Positions 42,068 through 49,452 of a DNA stretch of 64,000 nt are shown here, one piece after another. This DNA comes from UBA12481 sp942493265 (lineage in GTDB: Bacteria; Bacteroidota; Bacteroidia; Bacteroidales; UBA12481): contig OW818688.1 in NCBI GenBank assembly GCA_942493265.1, forward strand, positions 310,001-374,000, written 5' to 3'. Each line of letters starts with the position of its first letter. Positions within the stretch are counted from its first letter, which is position 1. Under the pieces are notes generated by a model. It searched no databases and was not told the origin of the DNA. It was given only the letters and a program-made list of their open reading frames with translations. A program made the translations under genes and the position numbers.

Positions 42068-44047
42068 ATGATACCTGCCATTTTTATCGGTTTGATGGTT
42101 GTGAGTTTCGGAATTTTTGCCATCCCGAAACCCTATAGATATAACTACACCCTGTTCATTCTGATCGCTTCGATCACCCTCACCACCCTCACTTCCCTCT
42201 TCCCCCATCTCCTCACCTCCTCACTCCCTCACCCCCTTAACTCCCTCACCTCCTCACCTCCTCACCCCGATTCCCTCTCCATCTTCTTCATCCTCCTCAT
42301 AAACTTCACAGCCCTTACCGCCTTTCTTTTTGCCGGCGGATATCTGAAATCATACTACGCCAAGCAAACTTCGCTCCGCTGGTCGGTGCACTTGTGGGCC
42401 TATATCTGGCTGTACTTTTCGATGCTTCTGGTTGTTATTCTGAGGGATGGGTTTGCTTTTCTCGTTGTTTGGGAGCTCATGGCCGTTTCATCCTTCCTGC
42501 TGGTAATTTTTGAGGCAGATGACCGGAAGGTGCTCAAAACCGGGATCAACTACCTCATTCAGATGCATATCGGGTTGCTATTTTTATTGGTCGCATTCCT
42601 GATCGCCGGAGATGCAACCGGTATCACCGGATTCGACGGTCTGAAAGCATATTTCCAAACTCATTCCAACATACTGGTATTCAGTCTGTTTTTTGTCGGA
42701 TTCGGCATCAAGGCCGGATTTATTCCGCTTCACACCTGGCTTCCTGAGGCACATCCGGCAGCTCCGTCACCGGTATCCGGATTAATGTCGGGAGTGATGA
42801 TCAAGATGGGCATTTACGGGATATTACGGGTACTGTTCTCTGTTCAGTCGGACCTTTTCGTGATCGGCATAATTATTCTGGGCTTCTCGCTGTTCTCCGG
42901 AGTGATGGGGGTGATGATGGCCATCGTTCAGCATGATTTGAAACGGTTGCTGGCTTATCACAGCATTGAAAATATCGGTATCATCGGCATTGGCATCGGG
43001 TTGGGTGTGCTGGGCATGGCCAACGGGAACACCATGCTCACCCTGCTCGGATTCACCGGGGGATTGCTGCATGTGCTCAATCACAGTCTGTTCAAATCCC
43101 TGCTCTTCTTCAATGCAGGATCAGTTTATCAGGCTACCCATACCCGGGATATTGACCAGCTGGGCGGATTGGCGAAAAAGATGCCCTATACATCTGCGTT
43201 TTTCCTGATCGGATCGCTGGCCATTTGCGGATTACCTCCTTTTAACGGATTCATTTCGGAATTCCTGATCTATCTGGGACTATTTAAAAGTCTGCCTGAA
43301 TCCGGACTATATTTCAGCATCTTATTACTGGTCAGCATGATCGGTCTGACTTTAATTGGCGGACTGGCCATTTTTTGCTTTACCAAGGCATTTGGTATTG
43401 TGTTTCTGGGTCAGGCGCGCAGTGCAAAAGTTGCCGGAGCACAGGAGGTATCGAAATCCATGCTGCTCCCATCCTTTATGGCATCAGCCGCAATTATGGT
43501 GATCGGACTGGGATCGGCCTGGTTCGTGAAACCGGTGATGAAAATAACTGCAGAACTCTCCGGAACGGTTATCCCGGAATTATTTACAGGTGATCTGCTG
43601 AAAACGCTCACACGCATCAGCCTGATCGGCGGGGTATTTATCCTGCTGGTTGTGGGGATTGCCCTCTGGCGGAATTACCATCTGAACAGGAGAACGGTTA
43701 CTGCCGGACCCACCTGGGGATGCGGCTACACCGCCGGCGACGAAAAGCAGCAATATACCGCCACCTCGTGGGCAGATAATTTCAGTACCCTGGCGAATCC
43801 GGTTCTGGGGACCCAAAAGCATCTTGATCCCATCGCTGACCATGATCTTTTCCCCCTGAAAAAAGGGTTTGTAACCCATCCATCGGATCTGTTCAAAACC
43901 AAGCTGATAGAGAAACCCATCGATGCCATGTTAGGCTTGTTCAAGAATATTGCCTTCATGCAAACCGGACAGATCCAGCACTACATTTTGTATGCGTTTC
44001 TGTTTATGCTGCTCATTCTGGTACTCACCTTTTTTAAAATCTTTTAA
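42068..44047 (+). CDS. hyfB: Ehr-type complex antiporter-like membrane subunit (HyfB/HycC/NuoL-like)
   Basis: 659 residues and about 14-16 membrane helices. The Proton_antipo_M core is clear: VVWELMAVSSFLLVIFE with the conserved Glu of TM5, GFGIKAGFIPLHTWLPEAHPAAPSPVSGLMSGVMIKMGIYGILR with the Lys and proline-rich loop, LKRLLAYHSIENIGIIGIGIG, and HVLNHSLFKSLLFFNAGSV. This is the pattern of hydrogenase-4 component B, a proton or Na+ translocating subunit. Residues about 38-72 (SLFPHLLTSSLPHPLNSLTSSPPHP) come from a pyrimidine nonamer repeat and lie in an extramembrane loop. First gene of the six-gene complex, with 3 bp to the next. Confidence 0.92.
   Translation: MIPAIFIGLMVVSFGIFAIPKPYRYNYTLFILIASITLTTLTSLFPHLLTSSLPHPLNSLTSSPPHPDSLSIFFILLINFTALTAFLFAGGYLKSYYAKQTSLRWSVHLWAYIWLYFSMLLVVILRDGFAFLVVWELMAVSSFLLVIFEADDRKVLKTGINYLIQMHIGLLFLLVAFLIAGDATGITGFDGLKAYFQTHSNILVFSLFFVGFGIKAGFIPLHTWLPEAHPAAPSPVSGLMSGVMIKMGIYGILRVLFSVQSDLFVIGIIILGFSLFSGVMGVMMAIVQHDLKRLLAYHSIENIGIIGIGIGLGVLGMANGNTMLTLLGFTGGLLHVLNHSLFKSLLFFNAGSVYQATHTRDIDQLGGLAKKMPYTSAFFLIGSLAICGLPPFNGFISEFLIYLGLFKSLPESGLYFSILLLVSMIGLTLIGGLAIFCFTKAFGIVFLGQARSAKVAGAQEVSKSMLLPSFMASAAIMVIGLGSAWFVKPVMKITAELSGTVIPELFTGDLLKTLTRISLIGGVFILLVVGIALWRNYHLNRRTVTAGPTWGCGYTAGDEKQQYTATSWADNFSTLANPVLGTQKHLDPIADHDLFPLKKGFVTHPSDLFKTKLIEKPIDAMLGLFKNIAFMQTGQIQHYILYAFLFMLLILVLTFFKIF
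42181..42268. repeat. Pyrimidine 8/9-nt repeat inside the HyfB-like gene
   Basis: CTCCTCACC/CTCCCTCAC-type units, mostly 9-nt period, coding for a Leu-Thr-Ser-Pro-rich loop. Related by composition to the TAAC-containing nonamers in the signal peptides at 14.7 and 61.8 kb. Confidence 0.75.
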
Positions 44048-44050
44048 CCC

Positions 44051-44965
44051 ATGGCCGGAATTCCACTGATATTACTGGCCGCGGTTTTCTTTCCCGGCAT
44101 CATTATCCGGACTAAAAGTCTGGTAAGCGGCCGCAAGGGTCCGGGAATTTTGCAGCCGGTGCACGATATCCGGGTATTGTTCAGCAAAGGCAGTGTGTAC
44201 AGCACCACCACCGGCTGGGTTTTCAAAATGGCTCCGGTGATCGGTCTGGCTGCCATGTTATCCGTTTTGGCCGTGGTCCCTTTCGCCAACATGCCTGCAC
44301 TGATCCCTTTTCAGGCCGATTTCGTTTATTTCTCCTATATGCTTGCGCTCGGGAAATTCTTCATGATCATTGGCGCACTCGATACCGGCAGCGCATTCGA
44401 AGGGATGGGTGCCAACCGTGAAGCCCTCTATTCCATGCTGGTTGAGCCGGCTTTTCTGATTCTGATGGGTACTTTCGCCATGCTCACCGGCAACACCTCA
44501 TTTTCGGATATGTTTGAGGCATTCCATGTGTCGGGAAACCCCATCATCACGGTATTCGGGTTGATCGGGTTTTACCTGCTGGTTCAGATCGCAATGATCG
44601 AAAACTCGAGGATGCCGGTTGATGATCCCAAAACCCATCTGGAGCTGACCATGGTGCATGAAGTGATGATCCTGGACTACAGCGGCTTTGATAAAGCCCT
44701 GATCCACATCACCACTGCGATAAAATTTGCAGTATACGGATCACTGATCTGCAGCTCGCTGGTCCCGGCAGAATGGCATCCCGGATTTCAGATTTTGCTG
44801 TTTTTCTCTGTTCAGGTTGCCTTTGCCGTGATTGTCGGTATCATGGAATCGTTCCGTGCTCGGAATAAAATGCAAAAGAATGCACAGTTCATACTTACCC
44901 TGACGGCAGTTGCCATGCTTGCCTTCCTGGTGGTGCTTATTGTGACTAATAAATTGATTATTTGA
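44051..44965 (+). CDS. hyfC: Ehr-type complex membrane anchor subunit (HyfC/HycD/NuoH-like)
   Basis: 304 residues with eight membrane helices. Family motifs are RKGPGILQPVHDIRVLFSK in the first loop, GALDTGSAFEGMGANREALYSMLVEPAFLI (the quinone-cavity region in NuoH), and ENSRMPVDDPKTHLELTMVHEVMILDYSG with the conserved acidic loop. It links the soluble arm to the antiporter subunits. Three bp after hyfB, and its TGA overlaps possible start codons of the next gene. Confidence 0.93.
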   Translation: MAGIPLILLAAVFFPGIIIRTKSLVSGRKGPGILQPVHDIRVLFSKGSVYSTTTGWVFKMAPVIGLAAMLSVLAVVPFANMPALIPFQADFVYFSYMLALGKFFMIIGALDTGSAFEGMGANREALYSMLVEPAFLILMGTFAMLTGNTSFSDMFEAFHVSGNPIITVFGLIGFYLLVQIAMIENSRMPVDDPKTHLELTMVHEVMILDYSGFDKALIHITTAIKFAVYGSLICSSLVPAEWHPGFQILLFFSVQVAFAVIVGIMESFRARNKMQKNAQFILTLTAVAMLAFLVVLIVTNKLII

Positions 44966-44970
44966 TAGTT

Positions 44971-45600
44971 ATGTTCTATTTATTCATAGTACTCTTTGCA
45001 GGAACGCTGGTATACCTCAGTATTGCCGAGCGGTTCAGGTCGTACGCGAAACTGATTGCCCTGCAGGGATTGCTGTTATTTGCGATTGCACTTATCGAAC
45101 TCAAAACCATTGACCTGGCCAACCTCATATTTGTATCGGCTGAAACGCTCATTTTCAAGGCTATCATTGTACCCTATTTTCTATTCCGCATCATCAACCA
45201 GACCAAAGTTTACAAGGTCCATCCCAAAGCCTTTCCATCATTTTACTCCTTGCTTTTTGCGATGGCCGGGCTTTTCATGAGCATCATATTATCCAATGTA
45301 CTGAAGAATCCCAGTCTGGATGCAGTATTCCTTACGATTGCCCTTTTCACCCTTTTTACCGGAGTGCTTTTAATCATCACCCACAAGAGGATATTCTCGC
45401 ATATGATTGGTTTTCTGGTTGTTGAAAATGCCGTATTCTTCTTTTCGCTGGCGGTTGGAAGCGAAATGCCTATGCTGATCAACATTGGCATATTGCTGGA
45501 TATTTTTGTGAGTGTGCTGATTATCGGTGTACTGATGAACCGTATCGGCACCCAGTTCAGTGATCTGGAATCTGATAACCTGACCAGTTTAAAGCATTGA
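44971..45600 (+). CDS. hyfE: Ehr-type complex membrane subunit (HyfE-like)
   Basis: 209 residues from ATG 44971; a TTG at 44962 overlapping the hyfC stop is also possible. Six membrane helices with the HyfE/NuoK-like order: LYLSIAERFRSYAKLIALQGLLLFAIALIEL, AETLIFKAIIVPYFLFRI, HKRIFSHMIGFLVVENAVFFFSLAVGSEMPMLINIGILLDIFVSVLIIGVLM. Acidic residues in the helices (ENAV, GILLD) match those used for ion transfer in NuoK-like proteins. Between hyfC and hyfF, spacing 5 and 1 bp. Confidence 0.9.
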   Translation: MFYLFIVLFAGTLVYLSIAERFRSYAKLIALQGLLLFAIALIELKTIDLANLIFVSAETLIFKAIIVPYFLFRIINQTKVYKVHPKAFPSFYSLLFAMAGLFMSIILSNVLKNPSLDAVFLTIALFTLFTGVLLIITHKRIFSHMIGFLVVENAVFFFSLAVGSEMPMLINIGILLDIFVSVLIIGVLMNRIGTQFSDLESDNLTSLKH

Positions 45601-45601
45601 T

Positions 45602-47026
45602 ATGATAGCAGTATACTTCATATCGGCCTTATTGATAGCCCTCACCATATTGGCGGTGAAGCGGTTACACTTTACCCGGTGGCTGATGCTGCTTTTCATT
45701 CTCATTCAATGGCTCTTCAACGGTTATGTGCTTATGCATTCCGGCGAAACCGATCTGGTATATTTCACCTTTGATCCCGCCGGGGTATTGTTTCTGGGAC
45801 TTCTCACGCTGATATCCACTGCTGCAGTGATTCAGGGATTTCCGTATTTCACAAACCCTGATAACAAGCGATTCACTTACTTTTATGCGGCCCTCACCGG
45901 GTTGATTGCCGCCATCACGGGAGCCTATCTGGCCAACGACATCACACTGGTCTGGATTCTGGTAGAAGCCACAACGCTTACAGCCTCGGTACTGATTTAC
46001 AGTGAGCGAACCCTTCATGCACTGGAAGCCACCTGGAAATACATATTCATTTGTTCGGTAGGTATCGCGCTGGCTTACATGGGGATACTATTCCTCAGCC
46101 TTTCAGTAAAGGGCACCGGAATGAGCGGACTATCCTTTGCCGGCTTAGCCTCGGTGGCGCATACCCTGGATCCGGTTTATCTTAAAATTGCATTTGTTTT
46201 TGTGTTGACCGGCTACAGCACCAAGATGGAAATTTTCCCTATGCATACAGTAGGAATCGATGCCAATTCGGTTGCGTTGCCACCGGTTGGCGCCCTGATT
46301 TCAACCGGACTGGTGAATCTCGGTTTTCTCTCCATTTTCAGGGTTTACAAAGCGCTTTCAGATTCCCAGATTTTCGACTGGATGAATAAAATACTGATAC
46401 TCACCGGAGTATTGTCGGTACTGGTTGCGGCAGGATACATGCTGAAAGCCAAGCACACCAAGCGGATGCTGGCCTACTCCACGCTCGAGAATATGGGGTT
46501 GGTTGCCATTGCCCTCGGAATCGGGGGAATCGGATATTATGCGGCTTTCCTGCTGCTGGTGCTTCATGCCCTCACCAAATCGAGTCTGTTTTTCCAGGTT
46601 GGACAGATGGGCCGGGTTTTGGGAACCTATAAGCTGGACGACAGCGGATTATATCTGAAGCTCTTCCCAACCGGCGCCATAGCCCTGCTGATCGGCATGC
46701 TGGCGATCCTGGCCATACCGCCATCCGGGTTATTTGTAAGTGAATACCTGATACTGAAAGCATTGGTTGCCGGCAAAAGCTGGTTTGTACTGATATTGGT
46801 ACTGGTACTGCTATGCTGTGTAATTTATGCCATGAGTACTCGGGTGCTGCACCTCCTGTTCTCAAAGCCGCGCGAGTATGGCGAAGCTCATCAGCAGGGA
46901 ACTGTTGCCGGCTGGGAAACCATCAGTCAGTTCATATTTCTGCTGATCGTGGTCGGAGCCTGTTTTTATCAACCCCCATTTTTGAAAGATATTATCAGTC
47001 AGATTATTGCAGGATTGCCGAATTAG
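45602..47026 (+). CDS. hyfF: Ehr-type complex antiporter-like subunit (HyfF/NuoN-like)
   Basis: 474 residues, about 13 helices. Proton_antipo_M features: LVWILVEATTLTASVLIYSERT with conserved Glu, KIAFVFVLTGYSTKMEIFPMHTVGIDANSVALPPVGALISTGLVNLGFL with conserved Lys, AKHTKRMLAYSTLENMGLVAIALGIG and LLLVLHALTKSSLFFQVGQM. It is the second ion-pumping module of the complex. Eight bp separate it from the large subunit. Confidence 0.92.
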   Translation: MIAVYFISALLIALTILAVKRLHFTRWLMLLFILIQWLFNGYVLMHSGETDLVYFTFDPAGVLFLGLLTLISTAAVIQGFPYFTNPDNKRFTYFYAALTGLIAAITGAYLANDITLVWILVEATTLTASVLIYSERTLHALEATWKYIFICSVGIALAYMGILFLSLSVKGTGMSGLSFAGLASVAHTLDPVYLKIAFVFVLTGYSTKMEIFPMHTVGIDANSVALPPVGALISTGLVNLGFLSIFRVYKALSDSQIFDWMNKILILTGVLSVLVAAGYMLKAKHTKRMLAYSTLENMGLVAIALGIGGIGYYAAFLLLVLHALTKSSLFFQVGQMGRVLGTYKLDDSGLYLKLFPTGAIALLIGMLAILAIPPSGLFVSEYLILKALVAGKSWFVLILVLVLLCCVIYAMSTRVLHLLFSKPREYGEAHQQGTVAGWETISQFIFLLIVVGACFYQPPFLKDIISQIIAGLPN

Positions 47027-47034
47027 TAAAACCC

Positions 47035-48570
47035 ATGCATAACCAAAACTATATCGAATTTCAGCCGACTTCAGCACCCATCCTGCTTGAGGCAATTCCG
47101 GTATTGAATTATGCTGATTTTTCAGATCAGATGGCCAGCCTGATGAGTCCGACCGCGGTGCATTGCGTTCTTTACTACGCCTTTCCGTATAATGGCGGAT
47201 TGAAATTCCTGGCTGTACTGGCAGATGACGCGAGCGGTAAGTTCATGATATTCTCACATCATCTGGAGAAGATTCCGGGCAGGCTCGACTCACTGACCCC
47301 GCAAATCCCTGCCTTGCATCTGTTTGAGCGTGAAATCCATGAAAATTCCGGTACCGGATTCAATAACCATCCCTGGCTGAAACCTGTTCGGTTTGCAAAT
47401 GACCGGTTCAATCAGGAAAAGGGCATGAATGACTATCCTTTTTACCGGAGCAACAGCGAAGAGTTACATGAAGTGGGAGTTGGGCCGATCCATGCCGGTG
47501 TGATTGAGCCGGGGCATTTCCGGTTTATCTGCAACGGGGAGAAAGTTTTACATCTGGAGATCCAGCTCGGTTACCAGCACCGCGGAATTGAAAAGCTGAT
47601 GAGGGAAGCAAAACCTGGCGTGGCACGCAATGTTCTGGCTGAAAACATTGCAGGAGATACAGCTGTTGGTCATGCAGTTACCCATGCCAAACTGATTGAA
47701 TCCCTGGCCGGGATCACTATTGGAAACCAGCTGGAGGCTGAGCGTGCCATCGCCCTGGAACTGGAGCGCATTGCCGTGCATATCGGCGACACCGCAGCGC
47801 TTTGCACCGATGTTGCCTATCAGTTCGGGCAGGTGGTTAATGAAGCGCTGCGCACCACCATTATCAATACCACCCAGCTCTGGTGCGGGAACCGCTTTGG
47901 CAAGGGTTTGATCCGTACGGGAGGTACTCACTATCCGTTGACTGCACCTGTAATTGAATCCATGCTGAAAACGCTGGATGATTCCGGAATGCGATACCGG
48001 GAGATCACTGAAAATATTTTCACGGCGCCATCGATCCTGATCCGTTTCGACGGCATCGGCACCGTTACGCGACATCAGGCCATCAGTATCGGTGCTGTTG
48101 GAATGGCAGCACGGATGGCAGGTATTTCGAGGGATATACGCGCATCTCATCCCACTGGCCATTATGCCGGCTTCAAATATGAACCTGTAGTACTGCAAAC
48201 CGGTGATGTACAGGCACGTGCTCTACTTCGCAACCTCGAAGCCCGCAAATCCTTTGAAATGGTCACCGACTGGGTATCCCAGATGGCCTCCTCTGTCTCT
48301 CTTCAACCGACAACCGACAACCGACAACCGACAACAGGTTATTCATTGCGGCCTTTGAGCTTTGCCCTCGCCGTAACCGAAGGCTGGCGCGGTGAGATTG
48401 CCCATGCGGCTATAACCGGTCCTGCAGGAGAACTGGTTCACTATAAAATCAAGGATCCTTCGTTCCACAACTGGATGGCACTGGCACTGGCAGTGAGAAA
48501 CCAGGAAATATCCGACTTCCCGGTGTGCAACAAAAGTTTTAACCTGTCGTATTGCGGTCACGATTTATAA
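47035..48570 (+). CDS. Ehr-type complex large subunit, NiFe-cysteine-free HyfG/NuoCD-like
   Basis: 511 residues. The N-terminal ~150 residues are a 30-kDa/NuoC-like domain and the rest a 49-kDa/hydrogenase-large-subunit-like domain: VEPGHFRFICNGEKVLHLEIQLGYQHRGIEKLM, then LAENIAGDTAVGHAVTHAKLIESLAGI. In NiFe hydrogenases this site reads ERICGICxxxH; here Ala206 and Thr209 stand in the two Cys positions. The C-terminal DPCxxC motif is replaced by SFNLSYCGHDL. NiFe binding is thus not expected, so H2 chemistry is unlikely. This fits energy-converting hydrogenase-related (Ehr) complexes. Residues 424-435 come from a four-copy heptamer. Confidence 0.85.
   Translation: MHNQNYIEFQPTSAPILLEAIPVLNYADFSDQMASLMSPTAVHCVLYYAFPYNGGLKFLAVLADDASGKFMIFSHHLEKIPGRLDSLTPQIPALHLFEREIHENSGTGFNNHPWLKPVRFANDRFNQEKGMNDYPFYRSNSEELHEVGVGPIHAGVIEPGHFRFICNGEKVLHLEIQLGYQHRGIEKLMREAKPGVARNVLAENIAGDTAVGHAVTHAKLIESLAGITIGNQLEAERAIALELERIAVHIGDTAALCTDVAYQFGQVVNEALRTTIINTTQLWCGNRFGKGLIRTGGTHYPLTAPVIESMLKTLDDSGMRYREITENIFTAPSILIRFDGIGTVTRHQAISIGAVGMAARMAGISRDIRASHPTGHYAGFKYEPVVLQTGDVQARALLRNLEARKSFEMVTDWVSQMASSVSLQPTTDNRQPTTGYSLRPLSFALAVTEGWRGEIAHAAITGPAGELVHYKIKDPSFHNWMALALAVRNQEISDFPVCNKSFNLSYCGHDL
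48304..48338. repeat. Heptamer repeat inside the Ehr large-subunit gene
   Basis: Four perfect CAACCGA units followed by CAACAGG, coding for QPTTDNRQPTTG. The insertion lies in a loop between two conserved blocks. A gain or loss of one unit would shift the frame; three units keep it. Confidence 0.85.
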
Positions 48571-48577
48571 GAAAACC

Positions 48578-49333
48578 ATGTTTAGATCCATCAAAATACT
48601 CCGTCAGCATGGTATCCAGTACGTACCTGATCTTCGGAAAGCGGAACTGACTCCACTGTTCCGCGGAAGACCGGTGATAACGGGCACTCCCTCTGCCGAA
48701 CAGGCAGCGGAGCTGAAAAACCTCTGTCCATCCGATGCGATTGCAACAGAACCCTTCTCCATCGATCTGGGTAAATGTATTTTTTGCCGGGAATGTGAAT
48801 TCGCCGCACCCGCACATATCCGCTTTACAAACGACTGTCATATCGCTACCAATAATCGTAATAACCTGATTATTAAATCTGATCTGGATCATCCGATCCT
48901 GTTTGATCCTGATTTGATCAGAAAAGAGATCAGAAAGATATTCCGCCGATCCCTCAAACTGCGGCAGGTATCGGCAGCCGGCGATGCCAGTAACGAAATG
49001 GAACTCAACGCCGCTGGAAATGTCAACTTTGATATGGGTCGTTATGGAATTGAATTTGTGGCTTCGCCCAGGCATGCCGACGGACTGGTGATCACCGGAC
49101 CCATTTCGGAGAACATGGCCGAAGCGCTCCAGATCTGCTACGATGCCACCCCATCGCCCAAACTCATCATCCTTTGCGGCACCGATGCCATCTCCGGGGG
49201 ATTATTTGCCGGCAGCAGCGCGCTCAACCGCAGCTTTCTCAGCCGCTATCCCATCGACCTGTATGTCCCGGGGAATCCCGTTCATCCGCTAACCTTTATC
49301 AACGGGGTTCTGGAGCTCATCGGACGACGCTGA
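48578..49333 (+). CDS. Ehr-type complex small subunit: one-cluster ferredoxin fused to a cysteine-free NuoB-like domain
   Basis: 251 residues in two parts. Residues 45-90 hold one 4Fe-4S site: Cys67, Cys70, Cys73 (CIFCREC) and Cys50 (LCPSDAI). Residues 125-251 are NuoB/HyfI-like: RYGIEFVASPRHADGLVITGPISENMAEAL, AISGGLFAGSSALN and PIDLYVPGNPVHPLTFINGVLELIGR. In the usual family four Cys bind cluster N2. Here the aligned positions are Asp136 and Asn139 (AGDASNEMEL for GSCNGCEIEL), Asp203 (GTDA for GDCA) and Asn233 (PGNP for PGCP). So N2 is lost and only the fused ferredoxin cluster remains. Last gene of the complex, 7 bp after the large subunit. Confidence 0.88.
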   Translation: MFRSIKILRQHGIQYVPDLRKAELTPLFRGRPVITGTPSAEQAAELKNLCPSDAIATEPFSIDLGKCIFCRECEFAAPAHIRFTNDCHIATNNRNNLIIKSDLDHPILFDPDLIRKEIRKIFRRSLKLRQVSAAGDASNEMELNAAGNVNFDMGRYGIEFVASPRHADGLVITGPISENMAEALQICYDATPSPKLIILCGTDAISGGLFAGSSALNRSFLSRYPIDLYVPGNPVHPLTFINGVLELIGRR

Positions 49334-49452
49334 CAGAAGCGTTTGATCAATCAGATCTTTTTGATAAATAAATCCGCCGTATTCAAATTTTGGCCGTAAC
49401 TTTAATGGTCGATCGACAGAATATCAGACACTAACCGATATCTGAATAAACC

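Noticed and set aside
42068..47026. Mrp-type Na+/H+ antiporter operon
   Set aside because: Presence of NuoH-like, NuoCD-like and NuoB-like genes in the same run places the antiporter-like subunits in a complex-I-related assembly.
42068..49333. Functional [NiFe] hydrogenase-4 / formate hydrogenlyase
   Set aside because: All metal-ligand cysteine positions in the large and small subunits are substituted and no maturation or formate dehydrogenase genes are nearby.
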